The notes under the pieces are model-generated. The model saw nothing but the letters and a program-made list of their open reading frames with translations, did not search any database and was not told where the DNA came from. Below are positions 23,263 to 33,241 of a stretch of DNA of 64,000 nt, one piece after another (the stretch's first letter is position 1; every line of letters starts with the position of its first letter). The stretch spans positions 1-64,000 of the forward strand of contig NZ_FOSG01000013.1 of the NCBI RefSeq assembly GCF_900114215.1, read 5' to 3'. Source of the DNA: Streptomyces mangrovi. Its GTDB lineage: Bacteria; Actinomycetota; Actinomycetes; Streptomycetales; Streptomycetaceae. A program made the translations under genes and the position numbers.

Positions 23263-25082
23263 TGGCCCTCCCCGTTCTTCTCCTGCTCCGCGTTGTACTT
23301 CTCCACGTGCCGGCTGTGCTCCTCGTAGGTGTCGGAGAACACCGTGTTGTCCTCGGTGATCGACACGAAGTAGTACCAGCCCCCCTCGGCCGGCTCCACC
23401 GCCGCGTGCAGCGCCTCGGCGCCCGGGCTGTTGATCGGGCCGGGCGGCAGGCCCTTCTTGGCGTAGGTGTTGTAGGGGTGGTCGAACTTGGCCATGGTGC
23501 TGGGCGAGGGCACGTCCAGGGTGTACTGGTTCTTGGCGAAGTTGTAGGTGGAGTCGAACTGCAGATAGCCGTTGGTCTCGGTGTTGCCCGGCTTCAGCCG
23601 GTTGTAGACCACGCGGGAGACCTTCACGAAGTCGTGCTTGTACTTGCCCTCCGCCTGCACCAGGCTGGCGACGGTGAGCACCTGGAGCGGCGACTCCAGG
23701 CCGAGCCGCTCCACATGGCCTTCCAGGTCCGCCTTCTCGAACTCCCGGTCGGCCCGCTTCACCATCTTCCTGAGCAGGTCCTCGGGCTCGGTCTTGTCGC
23801 CGACCGTGTACTTGGACGGGAAGAGGAAGCCCTCGGGGTTGCCCTCGGCCCACTCGGGCAGGCCCAGGTCGGCCTTCTCGGCGGCCTTCTTCGTGCTGCC
23901 CTCCGCCAGGCCGAGCTTCTCGTCGATCAGGGCGTAGATCTCCGAGGCCCGCTTGCCCTCGGCGATGATCAGGGCGTTCTGGCTGGAGGGGTCGAGCATC
24001 ATCTCGATGGCCGCCGTCGAGGACATCTCCTTGCGGAGCATGTAGACGCCCGGCTGGATGTTCTTGGCCTTGGCGTTGGCGTTGGACGCCTCGATGAAGC
24101 CCTGCCGGCTCTTGACCACGCCGGCCTTCTCCAGGATGGCGCCCATCTGCGCCAGGCTGCTGCCCTCGGGGATCTCCACCTGGGTGTCGCCCTTGCCCTC
24201 GCCCGAGAAGTCGGGCGCGGCGGCGAAGTGGCTCTGGTAGAAGTCGTAGGCGAAGTAGCCGGCCGTGCCGACACCGCCGACCAGGACGAGGGCGACGGTC
24301 AGACAGGCGACGCCGTTGCGGCCCTTCCTGCCGCCCTTGCCCTTGCCTCTGCGTCCGGACCGGCCGCCGGCCTCGTCGTCGTACTCGTCGTCGCCGTCGT
24401 CGCCGTCGTCCGAGAAGAAGGCGTGCTCGCCCTGGTCCGGCCCCGAGTCCCAGCCGGTCTCCTCGTCGGGCCCGGGACCGGGGTCCGGCTCGTCGCGGCG
24501 CCGTTCCTGCCCGGATCGCGGGGGCCGCTGCCCGTACTCCTCGTGCTGCCCGTGCTGGTCGGGGTACTGCGGGGGGGCGTCCTGGTTTCCGGGGTGACCG
24601 GTGTGGTCCGCGTACTGTCCGCCGCCGTACGGATCGCCCTGGTGCTGCTCCCGGTGCTGACCGTAGGGATCGCCCTGCTGCTGGTGCTGCTGGTACTGAC
24701 CGTACGGATCGCCGTACTGCTGCTGATGCTGCTGGCCGTACGGGTCACCCTGCTGTCCCTGGTGCTGTCCGTAGGGATCGCCGTGCTGTTGGTGCTGCTG
24801 CTGGTGCTGCTGGCCGTACGGATCGCCGTACTGCTGATGCTGGTGACCGTACTGCTGTCCGCCGCCCTGGGTGTCCCAGTCCTGCTGCCCGTAGCCGGGC
24901 TGCTGGTGGCCCTGGTGCTGGTGGGGGTGGTACTGCTGCTGTCCGCCGTAGGTGTCCCAGTCGCCGTGCTGGGCCCCCTGCTGGGGTCCGTGGTGGGCTC
25001 CGTCGTTCCACCCCTGGTCCCCGTAGAGGGGGTCGTCGGGGTGCCACGGTTCGGAGCCGGTGCCCCGGCCATACTCAGTCAT
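23259..25082 (-). CDS. mltG: Endolytic murein transglycosylase MltG with Gln/His-rich repeat N-terminus
   Basis: Cleaves nascent glycan strands at the membrane and so sets their length. The 607-residue protein has a cytoplasmic tail of about 255 residues, one membrane helix (about 257-280, LTVALVLVGGVGTAGYF) and an extracellular YceG domain. The catalytic Glu is E478 in VASLVQAEGKY. The tail is extraordinary: Gln/His/Gly/Tyr-rich with six GDPYG units (residues 86-153), then an acidic run DDGDDGDDEYDDE and a basic RRGKGKGGRKGR next to the membrane. The E. coli enzyme lacks such a tail. ATG at 25082; coupled to aroE. Confidence 0.93.
   Translation of the reverse strand: MTEYGRGTGSEPWHPDDPLYGDQGWNDGAHHGPQQGAQHGDWDTYGGQQQYHPHQHQGHQQPGYGQQDWDTQGGGQQYGHQHQQYGDPYGQQHQQQHQQHGDPYGQHQGQQGDPYGQQHQQQYGDPYGQYQQHQQQGDPYGQHREQHQGDPYGGGQYADHTGHPGNQDAPPQYPDQHGQHEEYGQRPPRSGQERRRDEPDPGPGPDEETGWDSGPDQGEHAFFSDDGDDGDDEYDDEAGGRSGRRGKGKGGRKGRNGVACLTVALVLVGGVGTAGYFAYDFYQSHFAAAPDFSGEGKGDTQVEIPEGSSLAQMGAILEKAGVVKSRQGFIEASNANAKAKNIQPGVYMLRKEMSSTAAIEMMLDPSSQNALIIAEGKRASEIYALIDEKLGLAEGSTKKAAEKADLGLPEWAEGNPEGFLFPSKYTVGDKTEPEDLLRKMVKRADREFEKADLEGHVERLGLESPLQVLTVASLVQAEGKYKHDFVKVSRVVYNRLKPGNTETNGYLQFDSTYNFAKNQYTLDVPSPSTMAKFDHPYNTYAKKGLPPGPINSPGAEALHAAVEPAEGGWYYFVSITEDNTVFSDTYEEHSRHVEKYNAEQEKNGEGQ
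24624..24827 (-). repeat. Imperfect coding repeat in mltG (six GDPYG units)
   Basis: Six imperfect units of 11 to 15 codons, each with GDPYG followed by a Gln/His run. At DNA level the units are variants of a CCGTACGGATCGCC-like core separated by CTGCTG-rich spacers. Such arrays often change copy number. Confidence 0.8.
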
Positions 25083-25209
25083 CGATCCCCTAGAGCCGTC
25101 GGACGGCAGCCGGTTGCGGTACTCACGGACGCCGCTGTCCGAACTGCCGTCTCCGGCGTACGGCTCGGTGTTCGAACGGCGCCGTCCGAAGCGGAACGTT
25201 ACCGTACCG

Positions 25210-25677
25210 CTATCGGCCGCCCGCCCCGACGCACTCCCCCGGAGCCTGGCCGGACACCCTCTCGGTCTCCAGCGCGCTCTGCAGGATGACCACGGCCGCG
25301 GCCTGGTCGATCCGGCTGCGTCCCTTCTTCGACGAGACGCCCGAGGCGCGCATGGACTGAGCCGCGGTGACGGTGCTCATCCGCTCGTCCACCAGGCGTA
25401 CCGCCACCGGGGCGACGGCCTCGGCCAGCCCCTGGGCGAAGGCCCGTACCCGGGCCGCGGCCGGGCCCTCGCGCCCGTTGAGGGAGCGGGGGAGCCCGAC
25501 CACGACCTCCAGCGGCTCGTACTCCGCGACGAGTTCGGCCAGCCGGCGGCGGGCGGCCGGGACGTCGCGCCCCGGCACGGTCTCCACCGGTGTGGCCAGG
25601 AGCCCGCCGGGGTCGCAGGAGGCGACCCCGATCCGGGCGTCCCCGACGTCGACGGCCAGCCGCCTGCCTCGCCGCAT
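25210..25677 (-). CDS. ruvX: RuvX/YqgF Holliday junction resolvase-like nuclease
   Basis: RNase H-like fold protein implicated in Holliday junction resolution and 16S rRNA 5' maturation. The 155-residue product starts [19 protein letters not shown] (first catalytic Asp in DVGDARIG) and has VGLPRSLNGREGPAA, LVDERMSTVTAA and the last acidic residue in RIDQAAAVVILQ. The ATG shares one base with the alaS stop (TGATG). alaS-ruvX-mltG is a widespread actinobacterial order; 127 bases separate it from mltG. Confidence 0.93.
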   Translation of the reverse strand: MRRGRRLAVDVGDARIGVASCDPGGLLATPVETVPGRDVPAARRRLAELVAEYEPLEVVVGLPRSLNGREGPAAARVRAFAQGLAEAVAPVAVRLVDERMSTVTAAQSMRASGVSSKKGRSRIDQAAAVVILQSALETERVSGQAPGECVGAGGR

Positions 25678-28340
25678 CAGGCGGCCGCCACCAGGCGCTC
25701 GACGGCGGCGACGGCCTCGTCGACGGCCTCGGGGTTCTGGCCGCCGCCCTGGGCGACGTCCGGCTTGCCGCCGCCCCCGCCGCCGAGGGCCTTGGCGGCG
25801 GCGCGGACGAGGTCGCCGGCCTTCAGGCCGCGGTCGCGGGCGGCGTCGTTGGCGGCGATGACGGTCAGCGGACGGCCGTTGGCCACCGAGAACAGGGCCA
25901 CCACGGCCGGGCGTCCGCCCTGGATGCGGCCGCGCACGTCGAGGACGAGCTTGCGCAGGTCGTCGGCGGTCGTGCCGTCGGGGACCCGGGCGCCGACGAA
26001 GGCGGTCCCGTTGACGTCGCGGGCGGAGGAGGCCAGGCCCGCGGCGGCGGCCAGGACCTTCTCGGCGCGGAAGCGCTCGATCTCCTTCTCAGCGTCCCTC
26101 AGCTTGGCGAGCATCCCGGAGATCTTCTCCGGCAGCTCCTCGGGACGGCCCTTGAGCAGGTCGGTGAGCTGGGAGACCACCGTGTGCTCGCGGGCGAGGA
26201 AGTTGTAGGCGTCCACGCCGACCAGGGCCTCCACACGGCGCACGCCGGAGCCGATGGAGGACTCCCCCAGCAGCTTCACCAGACCGAGCTGGGCGGTGTT
26301 GTGCACATGGGTGCCGCCGCACAGCTCCTTGGAGAAGTCACCGATGGTCACCACGCGGACCCGGTCGCCGTACTTCTCGCCGAACTCGGCGATGGCGCCC
26401 TGCTTCCTGGCCTCCTCCATGCTCATCACCTCGGCCATGACGTCGAGCTCCCGGGCGAGGACCTCGTTGATCCGCTGCTCGACGTCGGTGAGGACGGCGC
26501 CGGGCACGGCGGTCGGCGAACCGAAGTCGAAGCGGAAGCGGCCCGGGGCGTTCTCGGAGCCGGCCTGGGCGGCCGTCGGGCCGAGCGCGTCGCGCAGCGC
26601 CTGGTGGGTGAGGTGGGTGGCGCTGTGGGCGCGGGCGATGGCCCGGCGGCGCGTGACGTCGATGGCGGCGTACGCCGAGGCTCCGACGGTGACCTCGCCG
26701 ACCTGGACGGTGCCCTTGTGCACAGTGACGCCGGGAACCGGCTGCTGGACGTCGCGGACCTCGATGACGGCGCCGGAGTCCAGGCGGATGCGGCCGGTGT
26801 CGGGCTGCTGCCCGCCGCCCTCGGCGTAGAACGGGGTGCGGTCGAGCACGACCTCCACGTCGTCGCCCTCGGAGGCGGCCGGCGAGGGCAGGCCGTTCAC
26901 CAGCAGGCCGACGACGGAGGTCTCGCCCTCGGTGTCGGTGTAGCCGGTGAAGACGGTGGTGCCGGCGGTGTCGGCGACCTCGCGGTAGGAGCTGAGGTCG
27001 GCGTGGCCGGTCTTCTTGGCCCTGGCGTCGGCCTTGGCGCGCTCCCGCTGCTCCTTCATCAGGCGGCGGAAGCCCTCCTCGTCCACGGACAGGCCCTGCT
27101 CGGCGGCCATCTCCAGGGTGAGGTCGATGGGGAAGCCCCAGGTGTCGTGGAGCAGGAAGGCCTTCTCGCCGGGCAGGACGCCCCCGCCGGCGGCCTTGGT
27201 CTCGGTGACGGCGGTGTCGAGGATGTTGGTGCCGGCCTTGAGGGTCTTGAGGAAGGCGGCCTCCTCGGCGAGCGCGACGGTCTCGATGCGCTGCCGGTCG
27301 GTGAGCAGCTCCGGGTACTGCTCGCCCATGGTGCGCAGCACGGTGCCGACCAGTTCGCCGACGACCGGCCGGTCGGCCCCCAGCAGACGCATGTTGCGGA
27401 CGGCGCGGCGCATGATGCGGCGCAGCACGTAGCCGCGGCCCTCGTTGCCGGGGGTGACGCCGTCGCCGATGAGCATCACGGAGGTGCGCATGTGGTCGGC
27501 GACCACGCGCAGGGAGACGTCGGAGGCCTCGGCGGCGCCGTAGCGCACGCCGGTCAGCTCGCCGGCCGTGTCGATGACCGCCCGCAGGGTGTCGGTCTCG
27601 TACATGTTGCGCACGCCCTGCAGGATCATCGCCAGGCGCTCCAGGCCGAGCCCGGTGTCGATGTTCTTGCTGGGCAGCTCGCCGAGGATCGGGTAGTCCT
27701 TGCCCTGGCCCGGTCCGCGCTCGTACTGCATGAAGACCAGGTTCCAGATCTCCACGTAGCGCTCGTCGTTGACGGCCGGGCCGCCCTCGGGACCGAACTC
27801 CGGGCCGCGGTCGTAGTTGATCTCGGAGCAGGGACCGCAGGGGCCGGGCACGCCCATGTCCCAGTAGTTCTCCTCCTTGCCCAGGCGCTGGATCCGCTCG
27901 GCGGGGACGCCGACGACGTCGCGCCAGATGCGCTCGGCCTCGTCGTCCTCCTCGTAGACGGTGATCCACAGCTTCTCCGGATCCAGGCCGTAGCCGCCCT
28001 TGTCCTGCGGCGTGGTGAGCAGCTCCCAGGCGAGCTTCGCGGCGCCCTCCTTGAAGTAGTCACCGAAGGAGAAGTTGCCGCACATCTGGAAGAAGGTGCC
28101 GTGCCGGGTGGTCTTGCCGACCTCCTCGATGTCCGGCGTGCGCACGCACTTCTGCACACTGACGGCGCGCTCGTACGGCGGGGTGGCCTCGCCCAGGAAG
28201 TACGGCTTGAAGGGCACCATTCCGGCGGGGACCAGCAGCAGCGTCGGGTCGTCCGCGATCAGCGACGCCGACGGCACGACGGTGTGCCCCCGCTCCTCGA
28301 AGAAGCGCAGCCAGCGGCGGCGGATTTCAGCCGACTCCAT
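25677..28340 (-). CDS. alaS: Alanyl-tRNA synthetase
   Basis: Charges tRNA-Ala. The 887-residue protein has the class II catalytic core ([16 protein letters not shown] at the start, [14 protein letters not shown]), the editing domain with HxxxH in [12 protein letters not shown] and the CGGTHV zinc motif, and a C-terminal C-Ala domain with a Gly-rich hinge (GGGGGKPD). Full family length. The ATG at 28340 overlaps the preceding gene's stop by one base (TGATG). No T-box leader was seen. Confidence 0.97.
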   Translation of the reverse strand: MESAEIRRRWLRFFEERGHTVVPSASLIADDPTLLLVPAGMVPFKPYFLGEATPPYERAVSVQKCVRTPDIEEVGKTTRHGTFFQMCGNFSFGDYFKEGAAKLAWELLTTPQDKGGYGLDPEKLWITVYEEDDEAERIWRDVVGVPAERIQRLGKEENYWDMGVPGPCGPCSEINYDRGPEFGPEGGPAVNDERYVEIWNLVFMQYERGPGQGKDYPILGELPSKNIDTGLGLERLAMILQGVRNMYETDTLRAVIDTAGELTGVRYGAAEASDVSLRVVADHMRTSVMLIGDGVTPGNEGRGYVLRRIMRRAVRNMRLLGADRPVVGELVGTVLRTMGEQYPELLTDRQRIETVALAEEAAFLKTLKAGTNILDTAVTETKAAGGGVLPGEKAFLLHDTWGFPIDLTLEMAAEQGLSVDEEGFRRLMKEQRERAKADARAKKTGHADLSSYREVADTAGTTVFTGYTDTEGETSVVGLLVNGLPSPAASEGDDVEVVLDRTPFYAEGGGQQPDTGRIRLDSGAVIEVRDVQQPVPGVTVHKGTVQVGEVTVGASAYAAIDVTRRRAIARAHSATHLTHQALRDALGPTAAQAGSENAPGRFRFDFGSPTAVPGAVLTDVEQRINEVLARELDVMAEVMSMEEARKQGAIAEFGEKYGDRVRVVTIGDFSKELCGGTHVHNTAQLGLVKLLGESSIGSGVRRVEALVGVDAYNFLAREHTVVSQLTDLLKGRPEELPEKISGMLAKLRDAEKEIERFRAEKVLAAAAGLASSARDVNGTAFVGARVPDGTTADDLRKLVLDVRGRIQGGRPAVVALFSVANGRPLTVIAANDAARDRGLKAGDLVRAAAKALGGGGGGKPDVAQGGGQNPEAVDEAVAAVERLVAAA

Positions 28341-28681
28341 CAGTGGTCCTCATTCCGGTCGTACGGGTGGGTGGCTCCGAGGGCGGGACGGTGCGGGGCC
28401 CGTCCGGCGATCCCCCGGCGTTCTTCCGCCTGGCCGGCGGCCCCGGGGTCGGCGGGGGCCGTCAGTCCCAGTGCGTCGTTCAACTCGATCTCCCGCTGTG
28501 CCATTCCGGCGCGGACGTCGAGCGCGAAGTCCTTCAGCCGGTGCCCGGCCGCCACGGCCTGGTCCGCCGCTCGTACGGCGAGGCTGTCGGGCGCGAGGCT
28601 GCGCAGCTTGCGGTTGACCTTGGTGGTGGCCCAGACGCCGGTGGCGGCGCCGGCACCGAACCAGAAGGCACGGCGGAACAC
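28340..28681 (-). CDS. Small conserved actinobacterial protein (DUF6167-like)
   Basis: A 113-residue protein beginning [27 protein letters not shown], a short hydrophobic N-terminal segment that may be a membrane helix, followed by a helical stretch ([37 protein letters not shown]). The tail is disordered. Family name from memory of Streptomyces neighbours of alaS; function unknown. It is seven bases after the DUF948 gene and overlaps alaS by one base, so it is expressed with them. Confidence 0.75.
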   Translation of the reverse strand: MFRRAFWFGAGAATGVWATTKVNRKLRSLAPDSLAVRAADQAVAAGHRLKDFALDVRAGMAQREIELNDALGLTAPADPGAAGQAEERRGIAGRAPHRPALGATHPYDRNEDH

Positions 28682-28688
28682 GGTGGGA

Positions 28689-29126
28689 TCAGTCCTTTCC
28701 GTCGCGTCGCCGGCCGGTCCCCCGGCGCGCGGCCGGCACGGACCGGCCCACGACGACGGAACGCTTCGGCCGCGGCGGGTCGCTCCTGCGGCCGAGGGCG
28801 CGGCGCACTCCGTAGCCGAACGCGGCGACCTTCACCAGCGGGCCGCCGAAGGCCGTGGAGACGGTGGAGGAGAGCGCCGAGGCGTTGGCGGTGACCTCCT
28901 GGACGTCGGAGGCGATGGCGTCCACCCGGCTGAGCTGGCTCTGTGCCGAGCGGACGGTCTCGGACGCCTCGGTGAGCAGGGGGACCGCACGCTCGGTCAC
29001 GTCCGTCACCAGTCTGGTCGCCGCCTTGAGCGTCTGCGCGAGCCTCACCAGCACCACGGCGAGGAACGACACCAGGATCGCCCAGAAGACGGCCACCAGG
29101 AGGCCGGCCACCTCTCCACCGGACAC
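28689..29126 (-). CDS. DUF948 membrane protein
   Basis: A 145-residue protein with an N-terminal membrane helix (LLVAVFWAILVSFLAVVLVRLAQTL split around residue 10-30) and a following coiled-coil-like helix (VTERAVPLLTEASETVRSAQSQLSRVDAIASDVQEV in shorter segments), the pattern of DUF948 proteins. The C-terminus is Arg/Lys-rich. The frame is open upstream to 29297, but GTG at 29126 with GAGGGAA upstream gives the compact family N-terminus MSGGEVAGLL. It sits between rpsD and alaS, as in other actinobacteria. Role unknown. Confidence 0.82.
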   Translation of the reverse strand: MSGGEVAGLLVAVFWAILVSFLAVVLVRLAQTLKAATRLVTDVTERAVPLLTEASETVRSAQSQLSRVDAIASDVQEVTANASALSSTVSTAFGGPLVKVAAFGYGVRRALGRRSDPPRPKRSVVVGRSVPAARRGTGRRRDGKD

Positions 29127-29299
29127 GCTGCACCGCTTCCCTCGGATCGTATGGGGGTCGGCCGCCGCGTCCTGCGGTTCGTGGGGGTACCTGCCCACCG
29201 ATCTCACGGGTGCGACGGCGGATACCGACCTTATCGCGCCGCGGGCCGTCGCCCGTACCGCAATTCCCTCCGGCCCGCCGGGCCGGGGGCGGTACACCG

Positions 29300-29334
29300 C
29301 GGCCCTCCCGCCGCGGGGTGCGTCAGGAGGGCCG
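29300..29334 (-). terminator. Possible terminator after rpsD
   Basis: A nine-base inverted repeat (29300-29308 with 29326-29334) with a 17-base loop lies 71 bases past the rpsD stop. It is weaker than other terminators here. Nothing else was recognised in the 279-base rpsD-DUF948 gap. Confidence 0.35.
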
Positions 29335-29405
29335 GGACCGGGAGGTCCGGAGTGTCCGCGCCGCCGGAGCCGGGCGGTACGGGCACGGCAGGTGGCCGGC
29401 AGGGA

Positions 29406-30017
29406 TCAGCGGGCGTAGTACTCGACGACGAGCTGCTCGTCGCAGACGACCGGGATCTCCTTGCGGTTCGGGTCGCGGTCCAGGCGGAAGGCCAGCGCCT
29501 GGAGGTTGACCTGGAGGTAGCGCGGGGTCTCGCCGTCGGGCGCGTAGCCGCCCTCGCGCGCCACCAGGAAGGGGTGCTTGGCGCGGCTGCGCTCGCGGAC
29601 GGACACCACGTCGTCCGGGCGGACGCGGAAGGAGGGCTTGTCGACCTTGCGGCCGTTGACCTCGATGTGGCCGTGCACGACCATCTGGCGGGCCTGGTAG
29701 ACGGTGCGGGCGATCCCCGAGCGCAGGACGAGCGCGTCCAGGCGGCGCTCCAGCTCGACGACCAGGGCCTCGCCCGTCTTGCCCTCGGCCTTGCGGGCGC
29801 GGTCGTAGGCTCGGACCATCTGGCGCTCGCTGATGTCGTACTGGGCGCGCAGCCGCTGCTTCTCCAGCAGCCGGACCTTGTAGTCGCTGTTCTGCTTGCG
29901 GCCCCGGCCGTGCTCGCCCGGCGGGTACGGGCGCTGCTCGAAGTACTTCACGGCCTTCGGGGTCAGCGCGATGCCGAGCGCACGCGACTTCTTGACCTTG
30001 GGACGCGACTGGTTCAC
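29406..30017 (-). CDS. rpsD: Ribosomal protein S4 (cysteine-free type)
   Basis: Primary 16S rRNA binder of the small subunit. The 203-residue protein has the S4 core with the RNA-binding domain [20 protein letters not shown] and [13 protein letters not shown] split over two segments. The N-terminal zinc-finger region of C-plus S4 has no Cys here ([18 protein letters not shown]...), so this is the zinc-independent form. GTG start at 30017 with GGAGGTCC seven bases upstream. It stands alone rather than in the alpha operon, common in actinobacteria. An iron-box-like operator lies directly upstream. Confidence 0.95.
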   Translation of the reverse strand: MNQSRPKVKKSRALGIALTPKAVKYFEQRPYPPGEHGRGRKQNSDYKVRLLEKQRLRAQYDISERQMVRAYDRARKAEGKTGEALVVELERRLDALVLRSGIARTVYQARQMVVHGHIEVNGRKVDKPSFRVRPDDVVSVRERSRAKHPFLVAREGGYAPDGETPRYLQVNLQALAFRLDRDPNRKEIPVVCDEQLVVEYYAR

Positions 30018-30039
30018 GTTGAACGGACCTCCGTGTAAT

Positions 30040-30058
30040 TTAGGTGAGCCTAACCTTA
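30040..30058. promoter_or_regulatory. Iron box (DtxR/IdeR/DmdR-type operator)
   Basis: TTAGGTGAGCCTAACCTTA agrees with the DtxR/IdeR consensus TTAGGTTAGGCTAACCTAA at 16 of 19 positions. It lies eight bases from the rpsD ribosome binding site on one side and two bases from the GGAGGAG of the DUF2470 gene on the other. Iron-loaded repressor would block at least the DUF2470 gene. Confidence 0.75.
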
Positions 30059-30072
30059 GCGGAGGAGAACGC

Positions 30073-30969
30073 ATGTTTCGACCTGGGAGCCCCCTGCCCC
30101 GCACCGGTTCCGCACACGGCGGCGGTGCCGACGCCGACGCCGGCACGGCCGCCGGAGCGGAGAGTGTGAGGAGGGGTCAGCCGCGTCCCGAGGCTGAGCC
30201 TGACACACGGCGGCCGGGAGCCGCCGAGCGGATGCGTACCCTCGTCGAGTCGAACGCCTCCGCCTCACTGGTCATTCCCGGTACGGACCTGGGCGATCCG
30301 CAGTGGCCGGGCCAGGGCTGCTGCGAGGCCCGTGCCGTCACCGGCGAGGGGGACGTGCTCCTGCTGGTCCCGGCCGGCTCCCCGGCCGCCCGGGCCGCGG
30401 CCCACGCCCGGGACGGCGATCTGGCCGCCGTGATGGAGATCACGGACGTGGCGCCCGTCGCGGTGCCCCACCGCATCCGCGGCCGGGCCGAGGTGGCGGG
30501 CTGGCTCACCCCCGTGTCCGGCGGCGAGCGGACGGCCTGCGACCGGCTGCTGGCCGAGCGGCACCCCTCGGGCCCCTTCCCGGGCGCCGCGTGGACACCG
30601 CTGCGGCTGGAGGTCGGCGAGGGGTGGATCGGCGACCTGCGGGGCGAGGGGCACGTCGAACCGGACGAGTTCGCCGCCGCCTCGCCCGACCCCCTGGCGC
30701 GCCACGAGGCCGGGCTCCTGCAGCACCTCGCCGCCGCCCACGACGACCTGCTGCGCGGACTGTGCTCGCTGCTGGGCGAGCGGCAGCGGGCCTGCGGCGC
30801 CTGGGAGGCGGTGGTGCCCGTGGCCCTGGACCGTTTCGGACTGCGGGTGCGGTTCCGCGCGGACGGGCAGAGCTTCGACGCCCTCTTCGACTTCCCCCGG
30901 CCGGTGCGGAACGCCTCCGGGCTGCGCCACGCGATCCGGGCCCTGTTCGAGGCGGGCTCCGCGCCCTGA
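30073..30969 (+). CDS. DUF2470-domain protein, probable iron-regulated heme/flavin-binding protein
   Basis: A 298-residue protein. After a disordered N-terminus of about 50 residues comes a split-barrel-like region ([20 protein letters not shown], then [13 protein letters not shown]) as in HugZ-type heme-utilisation and pyridoxamine-phosphate-oxidase-like proteins, and a C-terminal DUF2470 domain ([17 protein letters not shown] ... [19 protein letters not shown]). Start ATG at 30073, five bases after GGAGGAG. The adjacent iron box supports a role in iron or heme metabolism. Exact activity unknown. It converges with rarA. Confidence 0.85.
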   Translation: MFRPGSPLPRTGSAHGGGADADAGTAAGAESVRRGQPRPEAEPDTRRPGAAERMRTLVESNASASLVIPGTDLGDPQWPGQGCCEARAVTGEGDVLLLVPAGSPAARAAAHARDGDLAAVMEITDVAPVAVPHRIRGRAEVAGWLTPVSGGERTACDRLLAERHPSGPFPGAAWTPLRLEVGEGWIGDLRGEGHVEPDEFAAASPDPLARHEAGLLQHLAAAHDDLLRGLCSLLGERQRACGAWEAVVPVALDRFGLRVRFRADGQSFDALFDFPRPVRNASGLRHAIRALFEAGSAP

Positions 30970-31010
30970 CCGGGCCGGGGCCGGCGTGGGAACCGCGGAC
31001 CGGCGGGGCC

Positions 31011-32393
31011 TCAGGGCCTGTCCGGCGGCGCCCCCTCCTCCTGCGGCTCCTCCCGCAGCCGGGCCCGCACCCGCTCCGCCACCTCGGCGTACCGGGCCTC
31101 CGCCCCGTACCGCGTCGGCTCGTAGTAGCGCCTGCCGTGGACGCCGTCCGGGGCGTACTGCTGCGCGGCGATGCCGCCGGGCATGTCGTGCGGGTACCGG
31201 TACCCCTCGCCGTGGCCCATCTTCCTCGCGCCCTGGTAGTGGCCGTCGCGCAGATGCCGCGGCACGGGACCGGCCAGGCCCGCCCTTACGTCCGCCAGGG
31301 CCGCGTCGATCGCCAGATAGGCGGCGTTGGACTTCGGGGCGAGGGCCAGGGCCACGGTCGCCTGGGCCAGGGTGATCCGCGCCTCGGGGAAACCGATCAT
31401 CGCCACCGCCTGGGCCGCGGCCACGGCGGTCTGCAGGGCGGTGGGATCGGCCAGGCCGATGTCCTCGCTGGCGGAGATCATCAGCCGCCGGGCGATGAAC
31501 CGCGGGTCCTCCCCCGCCTCGATCATCCGGGCCAGATAGTGCAGGGCCGCGTCCACGTCCGAGCCGCGGATGGACTTGATCAGGGCGCTGGCCACGTCGT
31601 AGTGCTGGTCGCCGTCGCGGTCGTACTTCACCGCCGCCCGGTCGACGGCCTCCTCCAGCGTCGCCAGGGTGATCTCCCGCCCGCCCTTGTCCAGGGCCGC
31701 GCCCGCTCCCGCCTCCAGCGCGGTGAGCGCACGGCGCGCGTCGCCGCCGGCTATCCGCAGCAGATGCGCCTCGGCGTCCTCCGGCAGCTCCACCGACCCG
31801 CCCAGCCCGCGCTCGTCGGCGACCGCGCGGCGCAGCAGCCCGCGCAGGTCGTCGTCGGTCAGCGGCTCCAGGGTGAGCAGCAGCGAGCGGGACAGCAGCG
31901 GGGAGATCACCGAGAAGTACGGGTTCTCCGTCGTCGCGGCGATGAGGGTGACCCAGCGGTTCTCCACCGCCGGCAGCAGCGAGTCCTGCTGCGCCTTGCT
32001 GAAGCGGTGGATCTCGTCCAGGAACAGCACGGTGTCCCTGCCGTAGGCGCCCGACGAGCGCCGCGCGCCGTCGATGACGGCCCGGACCTCCTTGACCCCG
32101 GCGGTGATGGCCGACAGCTCCGTGAAGCGCTTGTCGGTGGCCTTGCTGACGACGTAGGCCAGAGTCGTCTTGCCGGTGCCCGGCGGCCCCCACAGGATCA
32201 CCGACGACGGCCCCGCGGGCCCCTTCCCGCCCTCGCCGACCAGACGGCGCAGCGGGGAGCCGGGGCGCAGCAGGTGCTGCTGGCCGACGACCTCGTCGAG
32301 GGTGCGCGGGCGCATCCGGACCGCCAGGGGGGAGGCTGACGGGTCCTTCTCCTGGCGCTCCTCGGCTGCGGCGGTGAACAGATCCGGTTCCAC
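31011..32393 (-). CDS. rarA: Replication-associated recombination protein A (AAA+ ATPase)
   Basis: RarA/MgsA acts at stalled replication forks with SSB. The 460-residue protein has the RarA/WHIP arrangement: N-terminal [16 protein letters not shown], Walker [16 protein letters not shown], Walker [16 protein letters not shown] sensor motif, and the C-terminal MgsA domain ending [18 protein letters not shown] start at 32393 ([14 protein letters not shown]); an upstream start at 32480 lies in the hairpin region and is rejected. Confidence 0.93.
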   Translation of the reverse strand: MEPDLFTAAAEERQEKDPSASPLAVRMRPRTLDEVVGQQHLLRPGSPLRRLVGEGGKGPAGPSSVILWGPPGTGKTTLAYVVSKATDKRFTELSAITAGVKEVRAVIDGARRSSGAYGRDTVLFLDEIHRFSKAQQDSLLPAVENRWVTLIAATTENPYFSVISPLLSRSLLLTLEPLTDDDLRGLLRRAVADERGLGGSVELPEDAEAHLLRIAGGDARRALTALEAGAGAALDKGGREITLATLEEAVDRAAVKYDRDGDQHYDVASALIKSIRGSDVDAALHYLARMIEAGEDPRFIARRLMISASEDIGLADPTALQTAVAAAQAVAMIGFPEARITLAQATVALALAPKSNAAYLAIDAALADVRAGLAGPVPRHLRDGHYQGARKMGHGEGYRYPHDMPGGIAAQQYAPDGVHGRRYYEPTRYGAEARYAEVAERVRARLREEPQEEGAPPDRP

Positions 32394-32459
32394 GGAACGC
32401 AACCCTAAGTCACACCGCCGACAGCCGTGCCGACGACCGTCCCGCCCCCGGGGCGGGAC

Positions 32460-32509
32460 GGCCGGAGGGCCGCCGCACACCGGTGCCGGTGTGCGGCGGC
32501 CCTCCGGCC
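32460..32509 (-). terminator. Terminator after the VKOR gene
   Basis: A perfect 24-base inverted repeat (32460-32483 with 32486-32509) lies 11 bases past the VKOR stop and 67 bases ahead of the rarA start codon. Confidence 0.85.
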
Positions 32510-32520
32510 CGTCTCACGGT

Positions 32521-33183
32521 TCAGCTCGTCCAGAAGTTCCACCAGCGGGTCAGGATCAGCATGCCGATGATGCCGATGTGGACCGCCGGGATCACCCAGT
32601 GGAACTCCCGCACGCCCTCGCGCAGCCAGGCCGGGGCGGGCAGGAAGCCGTTGTGGATGTTGCGGAAGGTCGTGTACCAGAACATCAGCAGGGTGGCGAC
32701 CCAGGCCAGGTTGCACCACAGGCACAGCGCGTTGATGTTGTACAGCGACTGGTACATCAGCCAGGTGCAGAAGCCGACGCCGAAGAGCATGCCGGCGTTC
32801 ATGGTCAGCCAGTACCAGCGGGGGAAGCGCGCCCCGGCCAGCAGGCCCATGCCGACGGCGACGATCATGCCGTAGGTGACCAGGCCGAGCACCGGGTTGG
32901 GGAAGCCGAACACCTCGGCCTGCGCGCTGTCCATCACATCGGCGCAGGAGACCACCGGATTCAGGTTGCACGCCGTGTCGAACGCCTCTCCGGCGATCTC
33001 GGCCTCCAGCATCCGGTACTTGTCGACCGTGATCACCCACGCGGCGAGCACCCCGGCCAGGCCGGTGATCACCAGCAGCAGGGCGTAGGCGCGGCCCGCG
33101 CCCACGGGGCCCCGCGCGGGCGGCCCGTCGCCGTCGCCGCCGGTGCGGGTCACTTCGTCTCGTGGCGCCGTGGTCGTCGTCAT
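32521..33183 (-). CDS. Vitamin K epoxide reductase family membrane protein
   Basis: VKOR homologues reoxidise DsbA-like thioredoxins with quinone, driving disulfide formation outside the membrane. The 220-residue protein has four or five membrane segments and all four Cys of the family: loop pair C72 and C80 ([12 protein letters not shown]) and the active-site CxxC at C154-C157 (CLWC). It lacks a fused thioredoxin domain, so a separate partner is needed; none is adjacent. ATG at 33183 ([10 protein letters not shown]). It follows hisS by 58 bases that contain a TTGTGCACAA palindrome. Confidence 0.92.
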   Translation of the reverse strand: MTTTTAPRDEVTRTGGDGDGPPARGPVGAGRAYALLLVITGLAGVLAAWVITVDKYRMLEAEIAGEAFDTACNLNPVVSCADVMDSAQAEVFGFPNPVLGLVTYGMIVAVGMGLLAGARFPRWYWLTMNAGMLFGVGFCTWLMYQSLYNINALCLWCNLAWVATLLMFWYTTFRNIHNGFLPAPAWLREGVREFHWVIPAVHIGIIGMLILTRWWNFWTS

Positions 33184-33241
33184 GGTCGAGTCATCCCGTC
33201 GTCTCAGGTGGGGTTCTTCATTGTGCACAACGCACAACGAG

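Noticed and set aside
25590-30038. A 1482-codon plus-strand open frame and other very long antisense frames
   Set aside because: It lies opposite alaS, DUF948 and rpsD; such frames arise from the third-position GC bias of real genes and have Val/Gly/Asp-rich, motif-free translations.
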